Below, in pieces: positions 12,245-21,679 of a stretch of 64,000 bases of DNA. Position 1 is the first letter of the stretch. The number at the start of each line of letters is the position of its first letter. The position numbers were made by a program, and so were the translations under genes. The notes beneath the pieces are model-generated. The model was not told the origin of the DNA. It did no database searches and was given only the letters and a program-made list of their open reading frames with translations. The DNA comes from Pyrus communis (lineage: Eukaryota > Streptophyta > Magnoliopsida > Rosales > Rosaceae): NCBI RefSeq assembly GCF_963583255.1, contig NC_084819.1, forward strand, positions 1,495,501 through 1,559,500. The letters run 5' to 3'.

Positions 12245-13462
12245 TTAACTATGTGGGAGAGATGTTACCTCTGAGCTCAAATCCATGATGGCATCCTTAA
12301 GAGAAACAACGCTTGGAATATGGACAAATGCTTCAACCATTGATGGTATTCCATCAACTTCAACCGCAGCAGAGCCCTTTTTTCCAGGAGTATAAACCCT
12401 CAGTTTATACTTGAGTGAAAACACCACTTGGCCCTTCTTTGTAAATTTCAACAATTGAGTAGCAGAAAAACTAGTTCCGTACCCAATCACTTGCTGCATG
12501 ACAAGCTCCTCGGCCCACGATTCCTTAACGCCATAATCCTTCATCACCCAAACATTGATATCACTCATCGAGAGAACGTATACGGAGAGGCAGCCTCTCA
12601 GGGCAGCGAGGCTAACAAGACGCTTTCCCAAAGAACAAGGCGGTAATGGCAACTCTTGGAAACACTCACTTCCAACATCAAAGGCACAAATCAATACAGA
12701 ATTGTCGCTACGAGCAATCCAATGAAGAAAACCGTCATGATAAACCCCATACGATTGGTACCCAAAAGGGTACACAGAATTCCCAACATTTCTCCAACTT
12801 CCAGTGCCAACAGTCAAAACCATTACCTCCCATTCATTCGATTTCAATCCGTTACTCGTAGATGCAACCACAACTAATTTATAGACACCATCGACAGGAC
12901 TAAACCCAAACCCATAAAGAAACGGAAAAGCAATATCCTTGGGAAATCTTGGAAGAGTTATGGACTCACCAATAACGGGATTGGAGATGTAAAACCGACC
13001 GCTGTTAAGCCTATCGTACACGCAGAGGAAGCCATTGCAGGAACCCACAATTTGCACACCGAAATTCGGGACATTGGGGTCTTTGGGAAGCCTGATTACG
13101 ACGTCGTTCTTGCCTGAGGGTTTGTCGAGGTCGACCAAGAAGAGGCCGGCGGTGTTGGGGTTTCGGGTGCTGCTGTTTTGGAGCAAAAGGCAATCGGGTG
13201 TCTGTGAAAGTAGGTACTTTGTGAATTGGGGGTCCGAGAGCGATCGGCGCCATGACTTGCACACGCAGCGGCATTGTATCAGAGCTTTGATTGGGATTTT
13301 GCCGAAGATCTCGACCGTTATGTGGTTTGGGAGTTGGAGAATGTAGGGCTTCTTCTCGTTTCCTTCTTCCTGTTCATCTTTTTGCTTTGGCGGTTCGGCG
13401 TCGGAGTTGGTTGGCGGGCTGGTGTGCTTGGGTTTGATTTTCTTCATGGCTGGAGATGTCAT
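12245..13462 (-). CDS. F-box protein with F-box-associated (FBA/kelch-like) domain
   Basis: Predicted substrate-recognition subunit of an SCF ubiquitin ligase. The F-box is at about residues 42-85 (ILQLPNHITVEIF...CVCKSWRRSLSDPQF), including the usual L-P, P-I-K and C-K-W positions that bind SKP1. The rest (about 100-395) is a beta-rich FBA-type domain with NGFLCVYD, ISNPVIGE, YGFGFSPVDGVYKLV and GFLHWIAR segments, expected to hold the target; the target is unknown. The open frame extends upstream to a GTG, but ATG 13462 follows a TATA box at 13534..13540 by 72 bp, so I start there (405 aa). The N-terminus (1-40) is charged, with KKIKPKH as a possible nuclear signal. A paralogue lies at 21680..22885 and decayed copies at 9.4 and 16.3-16.9 kb. 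The last few residues may change if the donor-like site near 12270 is spliced. Confidence 0.88.
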   Translation of the reverse strand: MTSPAMKKIKPKHTSPPTNSDAEPPKQKDEQEEGNEKKPYILQLPNHITVEIFGKIPIKALIQCRCVCKSWRRSLSDPQFTKYLLSQTPDCLLLQNSSTRNPNTAGLFLVDLDKPSGKNDVVIRLPKDPNVPNFGVQIVGSCNGFLCVYDRLNSGRFYISNPVIGESITLPRFPKDIAFPFLYGFGFSPVDGVYKLVVVASTSNGLKSNEWEVMVLTVGTGSWRNVGNSVYPFGYQSYGVYHDGFLHWIARSDNSVLICAFDVGSECFQELPLPPCSLGKRLVSLAALRGCLSVYVLSMSDINVWVMKDYGVKESWAEELVMQQVIGYGTSFSATQLLKFTKKGQVVFSLKYKLRVYTPGKKGSAAVEVDGIPSMVEAFVHIPSVVSLKDAIMDLSSEVTSLPHS

Positions 13463-13533
13463 GGAAACCTGAAATGCGAACGATGCCTTTTTGGTGGGAA
13501 GGAATGGAACCGTGTGTAATGCCTGTACTTGCA

Positions 13534-13540
13534 CTTTATA
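13534..13540 (-). promoter_or_regulatory. TATA box of the F-box gene
   Basis: TATAAAG on the minus strand, 72 bp upstream of ATG 13462. A MITE (13573..13786) sits immediately upstream, so the proximal promoter ends against a transposon. Confidence 0.55.
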
Positions 13541-13572
13541 ATGCTTGGAACAATGACTGCTCTAATTCATGG

Positions 13573-13786
13573 ACAGAGGATCTTCACCGGATCATCTTCG
13601 AGGATTCCCAAGATTTTATAATCATATCTGTGCATTGTATATTATGCTGTCAGTTTTTATCAGGTATTGTTTATATTCAATTTTAAATAAAAAAATTTAC
13701 AATAATTTATAAGATGTACGATAAACGAATAGGATTGGATGATTTCCAGAATCCTCACAAAAAAGATCTAATGAGAATCCTTCTGG
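13573..13786. mobile_element. Palindromic Mutator-like MITE, copy B
   Basis: Same family as 2444..2665: the left end ACAGAGGATCTTCACCGGATC pairs with the complement of GATCTAATGAGAATCCTTCTG, with the characteristic TGCTGTCAG / TTCAATTTTAAATAAA core. Flanks AATTCATGG and TATTCGTGG are similar but not identical, as expected for a worn 9-bp target duplication. It lies about 35 bp upstream of the F-box gene TATA box. Confidence 0.75.
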
Positions 13787-14429
13787 TTATTCGTGGGGAT
13801 TTCAGTTGAGGAAGTGGACAAATTTATAATTTTATTTTCACAAACAAATAAAGAATTTTATATTTTATAAATATGAACTGTATTAATGAAATTTTTTTTG
13901 TCAACAAAAAGAGGATGAAAAGATATTTTGTCCTCTATCACAAAATAAAATTAAGAACAATAAAGTAATTTTGTATTTTTTTTACAAGTATCACCTACAT
14001 GTGATCCTAACAAATATTTACTTTAAAAAATAAAAACAAAAACTCATCCTCCATTTCCACATTCTCTCTTTATCTCCCTCTCCCCTTCTCTTAAAAACAA
14101 AATAAAAGTGTGTGGGATATGCTAGTATTTTTTTTTAAATTAAGTGAGAATAACTATTTAATTTTAAGGTGTAATTTTAAATTGGTCATAACATTTTAAA
14201 ATATTTCAAATAACTGCCTAATGTTTTCAAATTGGACATCGTCACCAACCCTTGATAAGTATTAAAGCAAGTTTCACTCTCACATCATCTATAGTGATCT
14301 AGATTGCTAATGGTTATGTGGTCGTTATGTATAATTAATATGTCGTTGCTATTAAAAATGATAAATTTTCTATATTCAAATATATAAAAAAAATTATCAT
14401 TATTGCTATTCATTAAAAAGAGTTTTTTC

Positions 14430-14815
14430 ACATTTTAGCCAAAATGGTCTCTAAGATTGGCATAATTTCTCACTTTGATCTCTGAGATTTGAAATTAATA
14501 AAATTAGTTCCTAATTTGTCCACCATCAATCATTTTGATCATTCCGGGAAAATTCTCTGTTAAATAAGGACCAAAATAATAAAAACAACCTCAATTAAAT
14601 AAACAGTGGATCAAATTGATTTGACAAAATTTGAGCGTACTTTTTCATTTTGGTCATATTCAACGGACATTTTTCACGGAATAATCAAAACAATTGTTGG
14701 TGGACAAACTCAATAACTAATTTTATCAATTTTCAATCTCAATGACAAAATTGAAGAGTTATGCAAATCTTAGATACTATTTTAGCTAAAAAGTCTTCCT
14801 TAAATAATGTGTCAA
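14430..14815. mobile_element. Long palindromic MITE with ATTTTAGC(C/T)AAAA ends
   Basis: Arms of about 170 bp are inverted copies: TTTTAGCCAAAATGGTCTCTA..., TTGTCCACCATCAATCATTTTGATCATTCC on the left, and GGAATAATCAAAACAATTG, TTGGTGGACAAACTC and TAGATACTATTTTAGCTAAA on the right. No coding capacity. A half-copy (right arm only) is at 15528..15640. Confidence 0.8.
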
Positions 14816-14822
14816 AAGAAAA

Positions 14823-14975
14823 GGGAAATTATATTCATACATCCCAAATTAATTCTCCCACACCCTTTTAATTTTTTAATATTTATTTATCAAGTGTTAG
14901 TGGTGTTTAGAAAATATTAAAAATTTAAAAAGGTGTGAAGAAATAATTTGTGGTGTGTGAATATAATCTCTCTAA
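14823..14975. mobile_element. Short palindromic MITE (ATTATATTCA...TGAATATAAT)
   Basis: GAAATTATATTCATACATCCC on the left mirrors GTGGTGTGTGAATATAATCTC on the right; inside, CACACCCTTTTAATTTTTTAATATT mirrors AATATTAAAAATTTAAAAAGGTGTG around a short centre. No coding sequence. Confidence 0.7.
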
Positions 14976-14983
14976 AGATCCAT

Positions 14984-15133
14984 TTCCACCTAATCCACCT
15001 AGTCCAGAATCCAGACCGTTAAAATTTGATCCAACGGCTACAGTTATTATCACTTTTAAAGGGGCTCTATGTTTGTAGTCGTTGGATCAAATTTTAACGG
15101 CTCGAATCCTGAATTAGGTGGATTAGGTGGAAA
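14984..15133. mobile_element. Short MITE with TTTCCACCTAATCC inverted ends
   Basis: The left arm TTTCCACCTAATCCACCTAG...CCGTTAAAATTTGATCCAACGG mirrors the right arm CGTTGGATCAAATTTTAACGG...TAGGTGGATTAGGTGGAAA. The stem is about 60 bp with a loop of about 25 bp. No coding sequence. Confidence 0.85.
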
Positions 15134-15159
15134 GATGCTAAATTTTTAAGTTCAAAACA

Positions 15160-15640
15160 GCGCTAAAAGCCGAAACGAAACTATCTGAACATAAAGACTA
15201 TCAAGTAAAATTTGCCTAAACCTAAACTATTACTAACAAGATTCTTCTCTCTATACAAATGCCAAAGTTTGCAATGTCAAGATCTTTAGCGCAACTCTTA
15301 AGGAAGCCAAACAAGAGAACCCAACTATAGCCCTAGTAAGTTGCAGGCGCCAAATAAACTGTGAGAGGTTACTCGAATTCCACCTGTAACTTATCAATCC
15401 ATAACCTCCAAATCAGCCCAAATAAAGCTTCCATAAGTTATAACTCAGCAGCGAGACTCTCACCTGTCACCAAATTGGCACAAACTCAGAAATCAATTTA
15501 CTATCAAAATCTTTTAAAACGATTGCCGATGGACAAACTCTGGAACCAATTTTATCAATTTTCAATCTCAAGGACAAAATTGAAGAGTTATGCGAATCTT
15601 AGATACTATTTTATCTAAAAAGCCTTCCTTAAATAATGTG
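15160..15640 (-). pseudogene. RNase H-like relic, copy 1
   Basis: Shares long blocks with 15715..16165 (AAAAGCCGAAAC, ACTATCTGAACATAA, CTAAACTATTACTAACAAGAT, GAAGCCAAACAAGAGAACCC). Copy 2 encodes a recognisable RNase H-like segment on the minus strand; here the frame is broken and the end is fused to half of the 14430..14815 MITE. No function expected. Confidence 0.55.
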
Positions 15641-15714
15641 TGTCAAAAGCAAATAGTAGTATAAATGAATCATTTAAAAATTAAAATGCAAGTATACTAA
15701 ATTTTTTGGTTGAA

Positions 15715-16169
15715 AATAGGGCTAAAAGCCGAAACAAAACTATCTGAACATAAGGACTATCAAGTAAAAATTGCCTGAACCTAAACTATTACTAACAAGA
15801 TTTTTCTCTCTATAAAAATTTCGAAGTTTGCAATGTCGAGATCTTCAACGCAACTCTGAGGAAGCCAAACAAGAGAACCCAACTATAGCCCCAGTAGGTT
15901 GCAGGCGCCAAATAAATTGTGAGAGGTTACTCAAATTCCACTTGTAACTTATCAATCTGTAACATCCAAGCCAATGATCCGCCCAAATAAAGCTTCCATA
16001 AGTTATAACTCAGCAACGAGACTCTCACCTGTCGCCAAATTGGCACAAATCCAGAAAACAGTTTACTACCAGAATCTCTTAAAACACCACCTGCTCCAAT
16101 AGCATTAACATTCCCCTGCATGCAGCCATCTACATTCAGCTCAATCCAACCCGTAGCAAGAGCTTCCAA
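15715..16169 (-). pseudogene. RNase H-like relic, copy 2
   Basis: The minus strand at 15927..16169 reads WIELNVDGCMQGN followed by AIGAGGVLRDSGSKLFSGF, the first strand of the RNase H fold (catalytic D in NVDG; glycine-rich AGGVLRD), as found in plant RNase H-like proteins derived from non-LTR retrotransposons. The frame soon loses similarity and no full domain is present. It lies directly 3' of the truncated F-box pseudogene, the same arrangement as at 20.98-22.9 kb. Confidence 0.65.
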
Positions 16170-16254
16170 TCGAGCAAAGAATCAATCCTAAAAAGGAAAT
16201 AAAACTTAATATGCCCTAAAACTAGAAACTCTACGCATAGCTTTGACATACATT

Positions 16255-16960
16255 ACCCTTGAGCAAGCTTGGAATACGGACACACTTATCGACCAATGAT
16301 AGTAGCATAAGCCTGCAAGTGAGACCCATTTAACCACAAGACTTTCCCCTGCTCTGTAAACTTCAACACTCGGGCAGAAGTTGGAGAACCAAGTGCTTCG
16401 TTGCTAATTTCAAGCTCTTTGGTCCAAGACTCATTAATTCCATTATCCTTCATCATCTAGACATTGATATTACGAGTCGAGCAAGAGCGAACAGTTACAG
16501 AGAGGCAAGCATTCAAGACTCCAAGGGTAAACTAAATTTCTAGCAAATCCAAATAACTTGGCAGCTGCTCTTAAGTCCAAATAACAAGGAGGTAGTGGTA
16601 ACCGCTGGAATGCTCTCTTTCAACGTCAAAGTCCCATATCAAAGTAGAACTATCCCCATACCGACCAACCCATTGAAGGAATCCATTTAGATAAACCCCA
16701 TACGGTTGAAAACGGGAGGAAGGGTATACAGACACGTCCCTAATGCTTCTCCAAATCCTGGACCCAATAGTCAAAACCAATACCTCATCTTCACTAAATT
16801 TACCACTTGGAGACATAAACACAACAACTTTGTAGACATTACTGATGGGACTAGAACCAAACCAACAATAATACGGCTTATCAATTCTCCGACGATGACA
16901 ATAGGCTATAGTATGGGGCGACAAGGATATTTGTATATGCAGAGCAAACCGTTGCATGTG
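16255..16960 (-). pseudogene. Truncated F-box pseudogene (lacks the F-box)
   Basis: Closely related to the middle and C-terminal part of the F-box gene at 21680..22885: SLSPHTIAYCHRRRIDKPYY, ISNVYKVVVFMSPSGK, VLTIGSRIWRSI and GVYLNGFLQWVGRYGDSS align with the paralogue. The F-box and first third are missing. A deletion of roughly 75 bp falls near 16935, one of about 48 bp near 16300, and frame breaks follow after the FDVE segment at about 16600. It cannot make an SCF subunit. It is bordered by an RNase H-like relic downstream and an ankyrin fragment upstream. Confidence 0.85.
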
Positions 16961-16984
16961 TAGAGGATACATGATAACGAGTTA

Positions 16985-17160
16985 CTCCCAGACCAAAAAT
17001 TTGATCGGGGATACAGCATTACATGTTGCTGTTAGGTATGGTCACTTCGAAGTGGTGATTCTAAGCTGATCATGAATTGGATTGTTTTACTAACAGCGCC
17101 AACGAATCTCCATTGTTCTTGGCTACTAGCAAAGACTTTCCGAGCATTGGTCGCTAACTG
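16985..17160 (+). pseudogene. Ankyrin-repeat gene fragment
   Basis: Plus-strand translation gives GDTALHVAVRYGHFEVV, an ankyrin repeat helix pair, then broken frames with remnants of the segment seen as NESPLFLATSKG elsewhere in the cluster. A third partial copy, outside the large inverted repeat that follows. Confidence 0.6.
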
Positions 17161-17163
17161 TGA

Positions 17164-18116
17164 CCCTTCAAATAGAAGGGGAGGGGAAAAAATAAGGGAG
17201 AGAATCCTACTCCATTTACAATAGGCTAATTTCGTCATATTTGTACAACGCCATTGCATTTTTCACACCAGTGCCTTTTCTACTACATATATTTGGATAT
17301 GAAGCTGAAAGGTGGTGTTTGAAGTCATGGATCCTTCTGTGTATGAGGCAGCGAGATCAGGTGATCTTGGTTTCCTTGAAAAAATTGGAGACAGTGAGCT
17401 ATCAAGTGATCTTCTTCTGCAGAAAACACCTAGAAATAACAATATTCTTCATGCTGAGTTCAAACAAATCGATTTCTTCAAAAGTGCCTTGATCGATAGT
17501 CAATCTCCATAGTTTTGGGCCACTAACAACAAATGCGACACTCCTATGCACGTAGCTCCTAGAGCAGACTGAGTTGAGGTAGTAGGGTTGCTCCTTAATC
17601 TAGTAGGAGCTCGATGAGGAAAGTGCGTCGGCGGATGGCGAAGCGTATAAAGAGCAACACTGGATCAAAAATTTGATAAAAGTGATGTAGGATTACATCT
17701 TGCCGTCAGGTACGGTCACCTCGAAGTGGTGATTCTGTTGGTCGAAGTCAATCCTGAGTTGTGTTGTTTTACTAATAGGACTAACGAATCCCCGTTGTTC
17801 TTAGCTACTAGCAAGGGCCAACGAATCCCCGTTATTCTTAGCTATTAGCAAGGACTTTCCGGACATTGCCACTATATGTTAGACTAGTCTTCAACATCTC
17901 ATTCCTTATGGGGATTAATGGTATCACAACTTTGCATTCAGTAACTCACAACATCAGCTGTGAAGGCAAATGATTTCTGGATACTCTTGTTGTTTTTGTT
18001 CCTAAATTTTCATTTTATATATTAAATTCAAAGCCTAGAAAAAAAAAAATAGTGGTGTGCGGATATAACTTCTCTAGAAAACGTATTTCAACTAACTAAA
18101 CTTCTCACTTCCTGCT
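17164..18116 (+). pseudogene. Ankyrin-repeat (ACD6/ITN1-like) pseudogene, left arm of an inverted repeat
   Basis: ATG 17327 opens MDPSVYEAARSGDLGFLEKI, the usual start of plant ankyrin membrane proteins, continuing through NNNILHAEFKQIDFF to an in-frame TAG at 17510..17512. The same frame then resumes FWATNNKCDTPMHVA, with another stop after RAD, and later pieces give LHLAVRYGHLEVVILLVEVN and NESPLFLATSKG. No membrane (PGG) domain is present. At the first stop the right-arm copy has CAG instead of TAG, so this is a point mutation. Non-functional as a protein. Confidence 0.8.
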
Positions 18117-18167
18117 ATAAATTGTGCTTACTCCCTACAAATGAATTGTATGGAAACACAAAGGCCA

Positions 18168-19285
18168 GCAGGAAGAGAGAAGTATTAGTTAGTTGAAATA
18201 TGTTTTCCAAAGAAGTGATTTCTAATATGTTTTTCATAAAAGTGATTTCTGCAAATCGTTATTTTCTTTTCTAGCCTTCAAATTTAATATATAAAATGAA
18301 AATTGAGGAACAAAAATAACACTATATGCATAAATCATTTACCTTCGCAGCTGATTTTGCGAATTACTGCATGCAAGATTGTGACACTATTAATCCCCTG
18401 GAAGGAATCGATATTGGAGACTTGTCTAACATGTAGTGGGCAATGTCCGGAAAGCCCTTGCTAGTAGCTAAGAATAACGGGGATTCGTTGGCCCTTGCTA
18501 GTAGCCAAGAACAACGGAGATTCGTTAGTCCTATTAGTAAAACAACACAATACAGGACTGACTTCAACCAATAGAATGCAATGTCCGGAAAGCCCTTGCT
18601 AGTAGCTAAGAATAACGGGGATTCGTTGGCCCTTGCTAGTAGCCAAGAACAACGGAGATTCGTTAGTCCTATTAGTAAAACAACACAATACATGACTGAC
18701 TTCAACCAATAGAATCACCACTTCGAGGTGACCGTACCTGACGGCAACATGTAATCATGTATCACTTATATCAAAATTTTGGTCCGATGTTGCTCTTTAT
18801 ACGCTTCGCCATCCGCCAACGCACTTTCCTCATCGAGCTCCTACTTGATTAAGAAGCAACCCTACTACTTCAACTCAGCTTGCTCTAGCAGCTACGTGCA
18901 TGGGAGTGTCGCATTTGTTGTTAGTGGCCCAAAACTGTGGAGATTGATAGTCAATCTGGGCGCTTTTGAAGAAATCGATTTGTTTGAACTCAGCGTGAAG
19001 AATATTGTTATTTCTAGGTGTTTTCTGCAGAAGAGGATCAATTGATAGCTCACTGTCTCCAATTTTCTCAAGGAAACCAAGATCACCTGATCTCGCTGCC
19101 TTATACACAAAAGGATCCATGACGTCAAACACCACCTTTCAGCTTCATATCCAAATATATGTAGTAGAAAAGGCACTGGTGTGAAAAATGCAAAGGCGTT
19201 GTACAAATATGACAAAATTAGCCTATTGTAAATGGAGTAGGATTCTCTCCCTTATTTTTTTCTCCCTCCCCTTCTATTTGAAGGA
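18168..19285 (-). pseudogene. Ankyrin-repeat pseudogene, right arm of the inverted repeat
   Basis: On the minus strand ATG 19120 opens MDPFVYKAARSGDLGFLEKI and the frame stays open through FWATNNKCDTPMHVAARAS to 18875, longer than in the left arm, then stops. Downstream pieces include ARANESPLFLATSKGFPDIA, present twice because of a 138-bp tandem duplication. Several stops separate the pieces, so no full ankyrin protein can be made. The family (ACD6/ITN1-like ankyrin proteins in defence and stress signalling) is inferred from the N-terminus and ankyrin repeats. Confidence 0.8.
18441..18716. repeat. 138-bp tandem duplication inside the right arm
   Basis: CAATGTCCGGAAAGCCC starts at 18441 and 18579; the units run to CTTCAACCAATAGAAT and differ at about one visible base. 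Because it is absent from the left arm, it arose after the inverted duplication. Confidence 0.9.
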
Positions 19286-19404
19286 TTACGGTTAAGTCAA
19301 ATCAACATCTTATATTAATTTTTTTAAAGAAAGAGAAAACTAAAATAGAGAATGTGAGAGGAAAGAATGAAAGGATATAGAAAGAGGAGGGGAGAGAATC
19401 CTAA

Positions 19405-19472
19405 TCCGTTGTAAATTGCCCATCAAAGCAAATAACATGCCGTTGTAAATTGCCTGTCAAAGCAAATAACAT
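19405..19472. repeat. Short tandem duplication (about 35 bp, two copies)
   Basis: CCGTTGTAAATTGCC, two differing bases, then TCAAAGCAAATAACATG, occurs twice back to back just outside the ankyrin inverted repeat. Confidence 0.85.
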
Positions 19473-19804
19473 GAGTCGTTTCAGTGCAATTATATTTATA
19501 TATGCCTATTTGCGGAAACAAAATGAGAAGGTGCCTAAACGGTGCTTGATTGGGCTTATTTTAATCAGGTACATATCAAAAATTTTAAGGTGCCGTTTCA
19601 TAATTATTTCATTTTTAGTTTTTAGTTTTCATTTTTCATATTTTTTTTTTAAGATTGAAAACTAAAATCTTACTTGGTAATTAGTTTTGATTTAAAAAAA
19701 TAAAAATATAAAAGCTGAAAACCAAAAAGAGAAAACTCAAAGGTCAAATTTTGAAAAGTCAAAAATCTGTTTTTTATTCTTTTCTTCTACATTGTATCGA
19801 ATCC

Positions 19805-19953
19805 GGATTCTCTTTCTGAGTATCCCGAAGATCTTTGAATCGTATCCGTTCATAATTGAACATAAACAGTACGGTATTGACCAAAACTGACCGCGCAATA
19901 TACAATAAATGAATATGATTCACGAATCTTTGAAATCCTTACAAAAAAAATCC
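19805..19953. mobile_element. Palindromic Mutator-like MITE, copy C
   Basis: GGATTCTCTTTCTGAG...GAAGATC on the left pairs with TGAAATCCTTACAAAAAAAATCC on the right, with family-typical CTGACCGCGCAATATACAAT. More worn than copies A and G; the AT core is shortened. Confidence 0.65.
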
Positions 19954-20254
19954 TGTTGACACTGCCTAAATGCCTTGGGATTAAAAAGCTCCTCACCGAA
20001 ACATACCTTAAAGGGAACTTAGACAGGAAAGAACATATGAGCACGGTACGCTGAAATGGGGTTGAGGATGAAGAGTTATACGTCTCCGTGGACCTCGAGA
20101 CCTCTACCAGCCTGATATCAGAGCCAATGGCAAATGGAGTAGAGATGTGGCTTCGAATATGAGAGAATGAGCTGAACAGATTTATCTTCTCAATGCTAGG
20201 GTTTTCCACCCGTGTGGACTTACACGTGTGTCCCTTGCTGCGCATTCCTTGTGC

Positions 20255-20405
20255 CCCATTTGTGGACTATTCGTTCACCATACATTGTGCGGTCAGCTTT
20301 CATTAGGTACTGTTTGTGTTTAATATTAAATAAAAAATTTAAAATAATCTCTAACCGTACGATGTATGATGAATGAATAGGATGAGAATTCTCACAAAAA
20401 ATCCG
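20255..20405. mobile_element. Palindromic Mutator-like MITE, copy D (left end worn)
   Basis: TTCGTTCACCATACATTGTG, CGGTCAGCTTTCATTAGGTA and the TTAAATAAAAAATTTAAAA core, mirrored by CCGTACGATGTATGATGAATG, identify the family. The right end is AATTCTCACAAAAAATCCGG; the left end is hard to place. Confidence 0.7.
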
Positions 20406-20409
20406 GATG

Positions 20410-20975
20410 GGATCCAAAATCCCCCATTTGTCTTTCTTTTATTTTATTTTATTCTATTTTGTGTTATTTTATTTTTTTGTTTTATTTAATTCTTTTTGGA
20501 ATTTGATTTATCTGTCTTCTAGTTTTCTTTTCTTTTTGTGGTTTTCTACATTGTTTTTCTTTATTTTTCACACCTTGAGGATAACGTGTACTTTAAATTT
20601 GAAAATGAAGTAAATTTTTAGATTTTTAATTTTTGAAATAGTAAATTTTTTTTTTAACTTTTTAAGTTACTATTCACGAATTATTTTTACTTGGACACTA
20701 ATTCATGAGCTATACTTTGAAAAAATTTCACATTCACACCAACATGATTTGTGGGAAGTGAGATTGGAACACGTACTTTTCATCTGATAAAATTTTTAAG
20801 TTTTGTGCTAAGTTTTAGTTCTTGTTATAAATAAAGTAATAATTGTTTCACCCGAGACTTTGCTTAGTAACCGGATCAGTCTTACCTAATTAGTAGGAAT
20901 TTTCGCGTAAAACAATGGAGCCTTATGCAACGACCCGTCCCTGAATTATAGTGTTTTAAACTTGTACCCACAAAA
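20410..20975. other. T-rich intergenic DNA, no gene recognised
   Basis: Strongly T-biased around 20430..20660. A short AACGACCCGTCCCTGAATT match at about 20929 recalls the start of the LTR-like unit at about 44993, but nothing else of it is present. Confidence 0.45.
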
Positions 20976-20979
20976 TTCT

Positions 20980-21300
20980 TCTGTCTACAGATAAGTCGAA
21001 GTTTGCAATGTCAAGATCTTCACCGCAACTCCGAGCAAGCCAAAACAAGAGAACCCAATTATTGTCCCAGTAGGTTGCAGCGCCAAATAAACTGTGAGAG
21101 CTTACTCAGGTCCGTAACCTCCAAGTCAATTGTCGGCCCAAATAAAGTTCCCATAAGTTAAACTCTCTCAGTAGCGAGACTCTCACCTGTGGCCGAAGTG
21201 GCAGAAACCCATAAATCAATTTACGACCAAATCTCTTAAAACACCACCCGCTTCAATAACATTAGCATTCCCCTTCAATAAGAGGAGCTTCCCAATGGAG
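20980..21300 (-). pseudogene. RNase H-like relic, copy 3
   Basis: Repeats blocks of copies 1 and 2 (TTTGCAATGTCAAGATCTTC, AGAGAACCCAA, CCAGTAGGTTGCAG, CCAAATAAA) and the end AAAACACCACC...AATAACATTAGCATTCCCC. The reading frame is more broken than in copy 2. It lies downstream of the intact F-box gene, as copy 2 does for the F-box pseudogene. Confidence 0.6.
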
Positions 21301-21679
21301 CAAAGAATCATTCCCAAAAGGGAAATAGAACTTGTTTAAGTCGTATGCCCCAAAAAATAGAAAACTATGCACGTACTAACCCGAAAATTAAGCATTCTAG
21401 CCTTCAATAATGGTTCATGCAATGAGGACAACTAAGTTTAGAAACAGCAGCAAATCAAACAAGGATTGAATTCAAAACCATTTACCTAGTGACAATGAAT
21501 CGTCACATAAGCTAAAACTGTTAGCAATATAAAGGGCGATTCCAAGCCAACAAAGCTCTCCGCTTTGAGAGAGTCGGAGGAATAAATTGGCAAAAGTAAA
21601 TATAAGTATACAAGAAAATTTCAAATAGCAAGAAAAACCAATTTATCACATTAGCTTTGACACATATTACCTTTGAGCT

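Larger units (their letters stand above)
17164..19285. repeat. Large inverted repeat (about 1-kb arms, about 50-bp loop)
   Basis: Left arm about 17164..18116, right arm about 18168..19285. The outer ends match as TTCAAATAGAAGGGGAGG against its complement near 19262..19283, and the inner ends as TTTCAACTAACTAA...CTTCCTGCT against AGCAGGAAG...TTAGTTAGTTGAAA. Similarity runs through most of both arms with small indels; the right arm is longer partly through a 138-bp tandem duplication. The loop contains no gene. Confidence 0.85.

Noticed and set aside
13463..13534. Longer N-termini starting at GTG or TTG for the F-box, TIC22, PPR and GTE-like genes
   Set aside because: Nuclear plant genes start at ATG; in one case (F-box, 22885) an acceptor site interrupts the extension and in another a TATA box lies inside it.
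17164..19285. Ankyrin inverted repeat as an assembly artefact
   Set aside because: The arms differ by many substitutions, a stop codon and a 138-bp duplication, which argues for a real old duplication, although only long reads can settle it.
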